Assembly: GCA_029378245.1 (NCBI GenBank) | Contig: JARKIF010000042.1 | Span: 248,001-312,000, forward strand | Direction: 5' to 3' | DNA length: 64,000 bases | Origin: Roridomyces roridus | Lineage: Eukaryota > Basidiomycota > Agaricomycetes > Agaricales > Mycenaceae | Part shown: positions 36,325-48,568 of the stretch, piece by piece | How the letters are laid out: the number at the start of each line of letters is the position of its first letter | Position numbering within the stretch: the first letter of the stretch is position 1 | Notes under the pieces: generated by a model | Database searches by the model: none | The model's input: the letters and a program-made list of their open reading frames with translations, nothing else | Told to the model about the DNA's origin: nothing | Made by a program: the position numbers and the translations under genes

Positions 36325-36910
36325 TGAATAACTAGGGCGGGAATGAGTCGTTATTCACGGCCAGATCTCTTGAAACACACCCAGATGCTCCTACAAGAGT
36401 AGGAGGGAAAGCAGGTAGTGCTCCTATGTTGGTTGTGAGAGACGAGAGCAAGACACGGGTGATGTCTGCACTGTGTAAAGTAAAGTCACTTCAAAGAAGT
36501 GATCGATCACTCCCTTGTCGATTTCAGGCACTCCCAATGAGGTCACCCGTTGGGAGTGCCCGTCAGTCACTTCCATGGAGTGCTTCCACGGCACTCCTTG
36601 CTCGGGCACTCCACAAAACGGCTTTAGGCAAACTTTCGGCCAGTCAACTGCAACCGAGTCGGGAGTCAGACATCAAACATTCGGGCATCACTTTCCGCGT
36701 TTCCTCTTGCTTCCCACCACCGTCCTCCACCATCTCGGCTCACTCAAGACACCTTTCAAGCCACTTCAGTACTCGCCGTCGTCCTACCCGTCGATCAAAG
36801 CCGCAGTCCTCCCTTCCAACTCTGTCATGGCCCTTTCCATCGCTCTCGAGCCCGCCGCAATATCTGCGTGACGGCCATACTCCAGAGTCCGTACCTCTGC
36901 TGCACACAAT

Positions 36911-37955
36911 ATGACTGCGCGGGGTTCTGCGCAGCGTCTTCTGTGCTGCTACCGGTTATGGCAACCTGGACGTGGTCCGTGCGCCCATTCGGCGATATTA
37001 CTCAATTCGACTTCTTCGTCCCCTACGCCTACATTGCCAAACGACAGCGACGAAGAAAAGGACGACGTGAAGCTCTGTAATTGCTCCCAGAGCTGTGGCA
37101 GGGCGCTAACCGAACGGACTCGACGACAACATTACTCAAAGGGCGATCCACTGGGGCGTCGACCATCGGTCACTATACCACGCAGGGGTCGATCGAAACG
37201 AGTAACGGGGACCACGGCTGGCTCCAGCGACGACGTGGACAAATTGAATGCCCATGACAACTCCGGTGACGACGCGCGCACATCGGATGACAACGGTTAC
37301 AGTGTGGATGCCATGGCTGTCGACTTGGACCCACGTTCACCCTCTCCCTTCCTCGAGGATGTCGGCATGGATGTAGATGACGAAGATCTGCTTCTGTCGG
37401 ATGTAGAGCTGCTGGATCTGGGCGAGGAGGACGAGTGGCTGCAATTTGACCCAGGGCAAGAGGTGGAGGAGATTCAGACTCGCGAGGAAATGGAACGCGA
37501 GCTAGAGGAGATGTTAACTCCGGCGGAGGAAGCAGCCTTGTGGGAGACTCGTGCGTTTCCCAACTGCAGCATTTTCACTCAACTCATCTGTAGGCCAAGG
37601 GAACGACATTCTCACAGAACGAGATTGCGATAACCTACGTGCATTTCAGCTCAAGATGATTTGCTCTATGCCGATGCTGGTGTTTGCTCAGATGATACTA
37701 CGCCTTCCGCCAGAAACTCGAGATTAGCTCCCATTGGGTCATGATCCACCGCGTCGCGACGCTTTCTGGTGTGGAGCCGTATGGTACGACTGCTGTCGTG
37801 CATAGCTTTCACCGGACGCTATGCTGATTCGTCGTTTTGTCATTATTGCAAGCAGAGTCGTTTTGCACCGAACGAAAAGACACGACTTTTCTGCTAACTG
37901 CCTCGTCGCTGCAAGCTCTTCACAACGCCCGAGACACCGCAAACAGCTGTCCGAG
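36911..37955 (+). pseudogene. decayed CMC/Tnp2-type transposase, N-terminal part
   Basis: Starts at the ATG 36911 and encodes an N-terminal zinc-finger-like CNCSQSCGRALTERTRRQHY. An acidic linker (DMDVDDEDLLLSDVELL-like, EEDEWLQFDPGQEVEE) follows, then TPAEEAALWETR. A short intron leads to GNDILTERDCDNLRAFQLK. Frameshifts near 37695 and 37780 separate YAFRQKLEISSHWVMIHRV, then ATLSGVEP, then WYDCC and CIAFTGRYADSSFCHYCKQ. The last piece, with its spaced cysteines, is typical of large basidiomycete transposases of this group. The catalytic core beyond is missing, so the element cannot mobilise itself. The family call rests on motif memory. Confidence 0.6.
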
Positions 37956-40239
37956 TTCCATCCTCGCGGCGTCAAGCAAGCTGATAGTAAGCTCGTCAGT
38001 CCTTTGTCTCCGTCTTGTGTTAATGCTTTTCAGATACCCGAGGCACTCTCACGTTGGATGATTTCGCGGCGATATGGTCTACTCCCGTCGTTCTTCAAGC
38101 CACCAACGATGCTCTCAAGCCCGGCGCGCCAAAGGCCCCGAAACATGCGTGTTCTTGCCACTTCTTTCCTTTCGCACTGAATCGTTTTAGTAAGGTCGAG
38201 GCAGCGCCGTTAGCTGTACGTACCTCAGGATCGTCGCCGGGCTGCAGCAGATTACTGAATGATTTCAAGGCCGTGACGCCAGCGCAGAAACGGAAGCGGG
38301 TGCGTACTCCTCAATTTCGCACTGAACGACCACTGATGCTCGTGTAGAAGACGGAGCCGAAGGAGGAGGAGGTGGAGGCGGAGGAGAAGCCGAAGCGTAC
38401 TAAGAAAGCCAAGCAGGAATTGACCATATCCAAGAGCGAGCAGCCGAATTCTCCCAAGAAGAAACCAACCACCGGACGGCAGCGCACAATACGAAACAGA
38501 TCTTGGTAAGAGAAACCAGCGCGATCGCGTACTTGTTTGCTCACAAATTCTTCCCAGATATTTTATGCTACTAATGGATTCTATCGGAGCTTAGAAAACT
38601 GTATCCACTCAAATTACTGTAATTACTCGCTGTACAAATTTATTGGAGGTTTAAATGACCGAGAATGCGTTAGAGCATCAGACTTCTTACAATTTACTTT
38701 TGACACTTTTCCACGCCAAAAAATAGCCGGACAAGTGCCAAAAAGTGCTGAAATTGACAAGTGACAAGCCAAGTCTGATTCTTCACAAGTGCTCGGCAAC
38801 ACGATATTGATTCTGTCATTACGGCGATCTCGCGGCCTGAACCTCTCCCGTTTCTTGATGTCCTCGATGCTCTCAACTGATATTTTATTTAGACATGTAC
38901 ATGGCCTTCGTAGGTCCGAGTTTTGAGGGAGTTGAAAGTCGGCTTGAGCACTTGATCACTTGTGCCAAGCCGTTGTCAAGCGGAAAAGCGCTCAAAGTTG
39001 ACAAGATTTTTGTCAAAAGGCTGATGAGTCGCGTTGATCAAGAACGCGTCGGTGAGTTTACATTTGTTTGTCATCTCCTTCTTCTGCACCACCACCATCC
39101 CCAACGCCGCGTCCGCCGCTGTCCGTCTCACACCAGGTAGGCCCCGCGCGCTACACTCTCTCACCTACTCTGAGACCCTCTTTCAGCCTATCTCCGTCAC
39201 TGTCGTGTCCAGCAGAACGCGCCGTTCTCGCAAACATCTACCGTCTCAGCGCCGGGCACATAGGGGTTCTATGGGCAGAAAGGTGTGTCATATGGGTTCC
39301 AAACCGTCTATGTGGACTAAACCTACCGTTTCAGACGCATATATTCATGTTGCGCGAAGAGGATTGCCGTGCCAAAGAACACGCCAAAGGTGTGTCTTTT
39401 TTTCTTCCGTCGACGCCCTTCCTCGTCGAACCGGCTGTCTCGCAGGCCCACTCGGGGAGTCTGGTGGACCTCCCGTCGTCGAAAAGGGTCGCACGGATGC
39501 ACTTGAAAGCTCGACTGCTCGTACTGAGACCCATCTCCAGCTAACACCTGCTCGACGCGACGACAACGCGTCTGACCAGCGAATCGCCCTCAGCTGGTCC
39601 CTCTGTACGACGAAAGCCCTGCCTGGCTGCCCGCGGTGCCTCCGCGTTGACCCAACCTCTCGTCCTCCCCACCATCTCCTCGTCACCCCTACCTCCAATC
39701 GTGCCCTCCCGTTCTCCTCCTTTCTTCCCTCTGCCCGGGGACAGCGCCACTGTACTCGTCGGCGCAGCACCGGTCCATGACGAGCAGTCGCCGCGGGAGG
39801 GTCCTGGAACCGGACTGTTCCTCTACCCTCGCGCGTCGTCCATCGGTGTATCTGATGCGGACGCGCGGCGCTTCCCGACCTTTTTATCCCCGCCATCTGT
39901 TCTCACCACTCCACGCAGCCCATCGACCTCTCACCATCACCTCTGACGGCACACTGGACCCAATCAACAATCTACTCTTGGGACGAGAGAAGTCAAAACC
40001 AGGCGCTGCATTGAATCAGCAGCTGTCGATGCTGGAACGCGACGAACGAAGAGTAAGATAGGTACGTTGGTCCCACCTCCGCGCGAGCCTTATGGCTCAC
40101 ATTATTGGCAGATGCCTGCATGTACTCCCTCTCCTCCTTCCACCGACGGCGTCATCTACAGCCTCGCCCGGCCATCGTCCTCACCATCCCCGCTGCCCTC
40201 AAACCCGGTTTTCACCGCTCTCAACGACGTCACCATCAC

Positions 40240-41220
40240 CTCGCGAATGAAGACAGTAATGAAAACTTGCATGTGCGTATCAATGTGGTCGTTATTTCCC
40301 TTCGTTCTTTCTCACCAGTTTCTAGGCTCACCCGAGAGCTCACATTCAATACTCCTGCGCCGCACGAGGGGCGATCTGTCGTCCAACCCGGTGTGTTTTT
40401 CATCACGCATTCCCATGCTGATTCTGACAATTTCTTTACCCAGTAGTCGACGCCATCAAGCTCAGCTAGCTACTTTAGTCACTTCCGGTGCGTGCCTCGT
40501 CTAACTTATTCCTTACTAACGAGTCTAAGGACGGCAATCAAGACCTTCAACAAACATGATGTGTGTGTCCATCTAGTCGTTCTTTCTGACGAATTTCCAA
40601 GCTCACACGAAAGCTCATATTCAACATTCTGGCCGCCATTGACCATTCGCGTGCTTCTTATCGCCACCGTCGGCCTCCCCGGTTGCCAGCTGACGACAGT
40701 GACGGGAGCATCACGATGAGGAGCGTCGATCTGTCGTGCACCCCATGTGTTTTTTATGGTACGTTTCCTTCGTCGTTCTGACAATTTCTTCATATTAGCA
40801 CTCTACGTCGTCCGTTGGTTGCCACCAGTGCGTGCGCGACGAGCGTGATGGGTAACTTTTCATCTAGTCGTTGTTCTGACCTCCGTTCTTTCTCACCGAT
40901 TCCCAGGTTAACACCAAAGCACACATTCAAGATTCCATGGAGCCTCGATTTGAATACCAATCCGGTGAGTGTTTTATGACGCGTTCTTGTCCTCATTTTG
41001 ACAATTTCTGTTTTTCACCAGTATTCTTGTCACTGCTCGTTGTAGGGCTCCAGTGCGTGCGGCTCTTCTGCCTTTTTTTTTCTCTCTCTCTCAACAAGTC
41101 TCTCCAGGCGATGGATATAAGAATCAAAATCGAGGAACGTGATGCGGTGAATATAATATAATATACCTCTTTCCCTTCGTTCTGTCTGACCGATTTCTAG
41201 GTTTGAACACTCACCCTCCT
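40240..41220 (+). repeat. degenerate tandem repeat, about four units of 280-305 bp
   Basis: The landmark TTCGTTCTTTCTCACC-like with a following TTTCTAGG/TTCCCAGG occurs at about 40300, 40578, 40884 and 41174. A second landmark (TGACAATTTCTT) follows three of them, and GTGCGTGC blocks recur. Each unit contains splice-like GT and CAG/TAG signals. No protein family was recognised. It lies within the CACTG-ended transposon. Confidence 0.55.
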
Positions 41221-41918
41221 ACCGCGCATTTGTCAACTCTATAACTGTATCTTGCCAGCTCATCCTCTTCAACCCCAGACTTATCGATTCAACCCTCGAA
41301 CGCTGCCGCCAAGGTCAACTTCAACGCCATTGCCATCGCCCGTCCGCTGGAGCCTACGACCACCGCCTACTACCGCCGTCTTCGATTCGTATCGTCACCT
41401 GCGTCGCGTCGCACGCTAGCTGTCTTAATCGAGGCAAGGCAACCTTGCACTTCATTTACTTGCATGACTGACCGCAAACTTACAGCCTTGATTTCCCGAC
41501 TATTTGAGGTGCGCCGAGTCACTTTCCCTCTCATCGTGGACGACTCGTACATCTAAGTACATGTAGTCAGTAATTAGTGGTCAATAAAATTGGTTTTTAT
41601 TCTAATGGAATGGCGGGAACCCGAAAGGCGACAACAACCCTCCCATGAAGTGCCTATGTACTGCAAAAGAGTGTCCGAAGGCACTCCCATAGTATAGCCC
41701 GAATCACTGCTATGGAGTGCTCGAGGTCACTCCCAGTGTCTATGGTTTTTTACCAAAAATCACTTCAAGGGAGTGGCCGAGAGCACTCCATAGCAGTGAC
41801 TCGCCACCTCCCTTGGAGTGATTTGCGGTCACTCCTAGGAAGTGACTCTGCTTTACACAGTGTCTGATGACCGCGTTTGCCGCTACATCTGCGATGCCAC
41901 ACTGCCGTTCCCTGCACC

Positions 41919-43930
<2,012 letters not shown>

Positions 43931-43941
43931 CACTTGTACAA

Positions 43942-44846
43942 TTATGCCTCCAACTCTTTGCACCATACTTCCCAAGCCCGGTTAACCTGCCCAGAAATAC
44001 TCGCCGTTGCAGCCTCGCACTCCTCCGGACTCAAGAACTTTGCATTCTGAGCGATCACGTTGTGTGCCCCGCCAGCAAGGGCGCTGAGGCTGGTCAGGAC
44101 ACGCGCGTTGTGTTGTGTGTAGATGGCACGGAAGATGAGGAGTTTGAGGGAGGGTGCCGTGAGGGTTGCACCGTGGCCACGCATGAGGACGAGTGGCCGT
44201 GTCGGCGTCCCTGAGGAATGTGCGAACAAGGAGGCGAGGGCGGCACCATGGGTGGTATTGCGAATGAGCATGTCTGTGGACGGTCCGAAGGAGTCGCTGA
44301 TGTCGAAGATTGGGGGTGAGTCAGGGCCTAGGAAGGAGGCCATATGGTAGACGGGCTTGAAGGGAATTGGCATCAGACCGAATGGAAGGATGTCGGGGGA
44401 GTGAAAGTGCAAAACGGCGTCGACATCTTCATATTGTCTGAGATTGACGTTGAGGTGAAGACTGGAAGTTCAGAGCTGATTCTACCTGTATATTTCGCTG
44501 TGAATGCAGCGCTCCAGGAAGCCCCGGGGCGCGTCGGATTGGACTGGTCTAATGGAATCAATTTTTGAGGCAGAGAATCGAAAAGGGAACTTACTCGGCG
44601 TCTGAAATGCGCCATGCTACGATATCCTCCGGCTCGACAAGAGCAGGAGCCAAATTACGCGACAAAAGGTAGTGCTCCTTTGGAGCTCTGGGGTCCCGGC
44701 AAGAGACGTGCCCGAAGCCGTCGACTGCGCCGCTTCTGGGGCTTTGGGATGGTTTTACGCGGGTCGGGCGCACCTATGCCGTGGCGGGCAAGGATTTTGG
44801 AGGCAAGAGAGAGGTCCTGGAGAGTCTGCTGATAGTCTTCTGACAT
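43942..44846 (-). CDS. class II aldolase/adducin-domain protein
   Basis: Exons joined by short introns give MSEDYQQTLQDLSLASKILARHGI|VDGFGHVSCRDPRAPKEHYLLSRNLAPALVEPEDIVAWRISDAE|PVQSD...ERCIHSEIYR|QYEDVDAVLHFHSPDILPFGLMPIPF and then a long exon to WCKELEA. The zinc-site pattern of the family is present: His in HFHSPD and His in RGHGAT. The fungal group close to this is uncharacterised; family members cleave or decarboxylate small sugar phosphates or related acids. The start at 44844-44846 is the first that fits the family; a longer frame upstream looks non-coding. It is head to head with an F-box gene, 121 bp apart. Confidence 0.83.
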
Positions 44847-44967
44847 GGTTGCCGAGAACTTAGAAGAAAGAGTGAAACGGTCACGAGCCTCGCGGCTTTC
44901 TCTGGACCACGACCCCCCAAGTATCGCATTTGCTTTACTCTCCTCGTCATCTTCTGAACAATTGTAG

Positions 44968-46533
44968 ATGGAGTCCCGTTGTCCCACTTGTGGCGCCTCC
45001 ACGAACTCGGGGAGCGAAACCCTCGACTTGTCTGTCACGGCCGAGCCCCGGACGATAGCGCGTTACCTGCAGTTGATGGACACGAATGAGCCGCCCGCCG
45101 CAGCTGAACTGGCGTACACTCGAGCTGTTGTAAGCAACACTGCCGCGCAATTGGCCGGTCTAGACCAAGAGATCGCTCGACTCAAAACTCGACTGATGCA
45201 GCTGGAGGAAGAACGCTCAGTCCTGGCGATCTCTCACCAGCGGAGCATTCCAATTATCTCCACACTGAGGCGTATGCCATCCGAGATACTTTCCGAAATC
45301 TTCTTATTGGCGCAACCATCGCCCGTCGAGCCAGCGGGGCTCCCTAGCAAAGAGTCTCCCCATTTTCCGTGGCGTTTCAGTCACGTCAGCCGTCGCTGGA
45401 GAGAAATCGCTCTATCAACTCCTTCATTATGGTCGCTGGTCTATGTTTCCAGCAGACGAAAAGTGGACCCCCTTGCTATGATTCAGGCACAAGTGCAACG
45501 TGCCCGGTCGCTCAAGATTCATTTCTACGCATCGGACACCCAAGATTCAACAGCTCAAATCAGGCTGTTCGAATTCCTGTCCGAGCACTCCGTTCGTTGG
45601 GAGGAATTCGTCGTTCGTCTGATTGCAGGATTGGTTCCCCTCATGGCGAAGCTTCGTGGCCGCCTACCATCCCTTAGGAGGTTATCGATCCAATGGCACA
45701 ATGCAGAAAGCCAGATTGGAGTCGATAGCCTCAAATGCTTCGAAACAGCGTCCTCCTTGGAGGATGTCGCGCTCCATAGTAACATTGGCTATATACCCAT
45801 TCCTTTCCCCGCGCACCAGCTCACATCTTATCGGGTCGAAGGCCCATTCGAGCTGCATCAACGCGTCCTGAAAATGGCTTCAAACATCATCGAAGCCAAA
45901 GTCATAATTGCTTGTGATCCTGAGGACTCCTGGCCGGATTCCAGTGATCAAGTCATTGACATGCCACGGTTACGACGCCTCCATGTATCATCCGCGGAAG
46001 TTTTGGACTACCTCCGGGCCCCCGTTCTGGCTGAAATCGTCACCTCACAGGACGATGATGAATCCCCGTTGGACCGTCTGGATGCCTTTTTCCAGCGTTC
46101 TTCGTGCACACCGCGGCGACTTGGCCTTGCAGGCTCGCCCACGGCCAATACTACGCAAGAAATCCTTCGGAAATATCCTTTCATCAATGCTCTTGGGTTC
46201 ATATTCAGCAACACAGGTGTAGAAGTTGCGGATGCGCAGTTAGAGATGCTCGGGAACGCACCCCTGGTGTCCCCGCAGCTGACCGAGATTTTCTTTGGAT
46301 CGTTAGTCTCAAACCCTCTCGACTTCCCGCTCTTTCTCAGAATGGTACAATCGCGTCGTGGACCAGAATCCGCCCTCGAGACTGCTGCCTTTCTCTCCCT
46401 ACAGGGTCAGCATCCAGATCTTGTAACCCGTAATGCGCTAGATGAGCTCCGAGAGGCCGGAATGAATATAGTGACAGGATCGCATAGGTCTTACATCCGG
46501 CGATGGACCTACGATAGTCCTTGGGTCTTTTAA
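44968..46533 (+). CDS. F-box-like protein, B type (intact)
   Basis: One 521-codon exon. Residues 5-9 are CPTCG. Then come RYLQLMDTNEPPAAAELAYTRAVV, a coiled coil (about 65-95), the F-box-like STLRRMPSEILSEIFLL, FSHVSRRWREIALSTPSLW, and the leucine-rich body with RLPSLRRLSIQWHN and ILRKYPFINALGFIF. It ends TYDSPWVF. This is the intact reference for the broken B-type loci at 23521 and 52220 and shows where their transposons inserted. The ATG is directly preceded by TTGTAG, and the promoter keeps GACCACGACCCCCCAAGTA, a variant of the divergent F-box promoter block. Probable SCF adaptor; target unknown. Confidence 0.87.
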   Translation: MESRCPTCGASTNSGSETLDLSVTAEPRTIARYLQLMDTNEPPAAAELAYTRAVVSNTAAQLAGLDQEIARLKTRLMQLEEERSVLAISHQRSIPIISTLRRMPSEILSEIFLLAQPSPVEPAGLPSKESPHFPWRFSHVSRRWREIALSTPSLWSLVYVSSRRKVDPLAMIQAQVQRARSLKIHFYASDTQDSTAQIRLFEFLSEHSVRWEEFVVRLIAGLVPLMAKLRGRLPSLRRLSIQWHNAESQIGVDSLKCFETASSLEDVALHSNIGYIPIPFPAHQLTSYRVEGPFELHQRVLKMASNIIEAKVIIACDPEDSWPDSSDQVIDMPRLRRLHVSSAEVLDYLRAPVLAEIVTSQDDDESPLDRLDAFFQRSSCTPRRLGLAGSPTANTTQEILRKYPFINALGFIFSNTGVEVADAQLEMLGNAPLVSPQLTEIFFGSLVSNPLDFPLFLRMVQSRRGPESALETAAFLSLQGQHPDLVTRNALDELREAGMNIVTGSHRSYIRRWTYDSPWVF

Positions 46534-46657
46534 ACAGAAGGTCGTTTACATTTAGGTATCATAAGCACACAATCCACTGGTTTGTTCTATTCGACTCCCT
46601 CCGGGTCGGATATCTGCAGCCAAGTCTGGCAAGTTTTCCAACCATTTACACCATCCC

Positions 46658-48268
46658 TTAATCGTCTCCTTCGTGACTCACAAAACCGTTTTCCCAGCGA
46701 GTAACGCAATCCTGGGCCTGTTGGTCCGATTGCAGCCGCAGGTCCAACCCACCATCTCGAAGCTCATGCAAGCCAACCAGCGTTACAGGATCTGGATCTG
46801 GACCCTCCGCTGCCAAGAATGATGCCGCGCGAAGGGAACTTTGACGACGCGCTTTGAGCATCCGGAGGAAGAGAGGATAATCGATGAGCATCGACTCCAG
46901 CGCTCCGAAACAAATTTCTCGGAGATGTTGACACTCAGAAACGTCGGTGAGCATCGTCAAATGAGCCTCCATGGCGTCAACACCATCCTTGAAGAATGTG
47001 AGAGCGATGGTGGTGATGAAGGGATATTTTTTGAGGATGGCCAACGTCGTAGCGGTAGAAGAAATCTCTTTTAGGTACAACCTTTGAGGCGCACATGCAG
47101 AGCGGAGGAAAAGGGCGTCTAAACTGTCAACAACGAGGTCCTCGTCCACTGGCTGAACGCACAGATCAGCTAGACGAGGGGTCCGCAGGTAATCCAACAT
47201 CCTCTCATTGGATACATAGAGACGTTGTAGATGCAGAAGGTTGATAGCCTGAGCGCCGGGCGCAGGCCAGGCTTCATCAACATCGAAATCGGCGACGATT
47301 CTGGCTTCCACGATGTTCGGCGCCAGCTCCAAGACATGCAAGTGCATTTTCCATGGACCATGGAGACGATAAGTGGTAAGTTGATGCGCTGGAACGAGGA
47401 TGGGTATGAAGCGGGACCCGTTATTGACGCCGGCATCTACTAGAGACGGAGCGGTTTTGAAGCATGTGATTGAGTCAATTCCAACCTGACTCTTCTCGCT
47501 ATCCCACTGTAGCCATAATCTGCGGAGCACAGGGAGACGGCCCCGAAGCTGCGCCAGGCGCGGGGCCAAGGCGGAACTAAGTTGAATGTTGAGTGCCTCC
47601 CAACGAGCAGAATGCTTCGACAGCAGGTCAAATAGCGCCAGTTGTTCGGTGGAGTCGGCTTGCTCGCATCCATAGAACTGGATCTTCAGATTCAGCGTCC
47701 CGGAGCGTTGGAGCTGAGCCTGAAGAATATCCCGATGCCAATGTTCCTCCTCGTCCTCGTCCTCCTCCTCCTCATCTTCGTCGTCGTCGTCGTCGGGGAA
47801 AGTAATGTGAATCATCGACCACAATGAAGGAGTGGAGAGCGCAATCTCCCTCCAACGGCTGCTAACCTGAGCGAGAGTCCACGGGCTTCTTTGAGTGTCG
47901 TAGACGTCGCCGCTCCTTTCATGCGACGTGGGTAGTGTCCACACAAATATTTGAACGAGGATCTCGGGTGGCATTCGTCGCAGCGGGGACAAGATGGAAG
48001 TATTGAGAGAGTGATACGCCGACAGTCGCGTCCGCTCGCCCTGGAGCTGGTCGAGACGATCCTGGAGTCGGGAAATCTCGCTGTCGAGATAGTCCAGTCG
48101 GGCTCCAGAGTCAGACACAACGCTCTGAATGAAAGCTAGTTCCGCGCCGGCCGGAGTGTCGTTCGATGTCACGAGATGCTGCCACCGTTCTAAAGTCTCG
48201 GTGGTTGCAGGTATAGTTTGTGGTTTTGGCATGTTTGGGGAACCGCACTCGGGGCAGCTCGAAGCCAT
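46658..48268 (-). CDS. F-box-like protein, A type (intact)
   Basis: One 536-codon exon. Starts MASSCPECGSPNMPK. It shares RLDYLDSEISRLQDRLDQLQGERTRLSAYHS (coiled coil), LSPLRRMPPEILVQIFVWTLP, AQVSSRWREIALSTPSLW and RLPVLRRLWLQWDSEKSQVG with the loci at 21693 and 50371. It has an acidic insert of Asp and Glu (about residues 160-180) encoded by GTC/CTC repeats on the plus strand near 47.75-47.80 kb, absent from its paralogues; slippage of that repeat is a likely origin. It ends FVSHEGDD, somewhat longer than relatives, tail to tail with the 44968 gene (124 bp). Confidence 0.86.
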   Translation of the reverse strand: MASSCPECGSPNMPKPQTIPATTETLERWQHLVTSNDTPAGAELAFIQSVVSDSGARLDYLDSEISRLQDRLDQLQGERTRLSAYHSLNTSILSPLRRMPPEILVQIFVWTLPTSHERSGDVYDTQRSPWTLAQVSSRWREIALSTPSLWSMIHITFPDDDDDEDEEEEDEDEEEHWHRDILQAQLQRSGTLNLKIQFYGCEQADSTEQLALFDLLSKHSARWEALNIQLSSALAPRLAQLRGRLPVLRRLWLQWDSEKSQVGIDSITCFKTAPSLVDAGVNNGSRFIPILVPAHQLTTYRLHGPWKMHLHVLELAPNIVEARIVADFDVDEAWPAPGAQAINLLHLQRLYVSNERMLDYLRTPRLADLCVQPVDEDLVVDSLDALFLRSACAPQRLYLKEISSTATTLAILKKYPFITTIALTFFKDGVDAMEAHLTMLTDVSECQHLREICFGALESMLIDYPLFLRMLKARRQSSLRAASFLAAEGPDPDPVTLVGLHELRDGGLDLRLQSDQQAQDCVTRWENGFVSHEGDD

Positions 48269-48557
48269 CTAAAGGTCGCTTCTGAGCGCGCACTACCAGG
48301 GACTCATTGCAAAGGAGACGCACGATTATCTCAAAGGTCTGACGCGTAGGGACACCGTAAATTTAAGGAAACGCCCTTGGAAATGCCACAGGTCGAGTAG
48401 TACAGTACGACGCGTAGGAAAGGTGATGGAAGCAGTGAAAGAGCAGCGATCACGAGACGGCTCCCCCGGCGATAAGTCGCTTCCTTTTTGACCACAACCA
48501 CCAAGTACTTATCCTCTAACTTTGCTCTCATTCGCATCGTCTAAAACTCGAATTTAG
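48269..48557. promoter_or_regulatory. F-box divergent promoter, copy 2
   Basis: Closely matches 51938-52192, including GCAAAGGAGACGCACGATTA, TCTCAAAGGTCTGACGCGTAGG, CAGCGATCACGAGACG and TTTGACCACAACCACCAAGT. Here the right-hand gene is not an F-box gene but the dehydrogenase-like gene. Confidence 0.65.
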
Positions 48558-48568
48558 ATGGCATCTCG

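Larger units (their letters stand above)
36469..41862. mobile_element. 5.39 kb CACTG-ended CMC-type transposon
   Basis: Ends CACTGTGTAAAGTAAAGTC and, reversed, CACTGTGTAAAGCAGAGTC, with a 4-bp target duplication TCTG (36465-36468, 41863-41866). The first 150 bp and last 200 bp are filled with GGAGTG/CACTCC and GAAGTG/CACTTC motifs on both strands, as in CACTA/Mirage/Chapaev (CMC) elements. It contains a decayed transposase (36911 on), an unrecognised basic Lys-rich frame near 38350-38500 (KKAKQELTISKSEQPN), an AT-rich stretch near 38.6 kb and a tandem repeat at 40.2-41.2 kb. Its right end is 57 bp from the ATG of sulfhydrylase copy 2. Confidence 0.82.
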
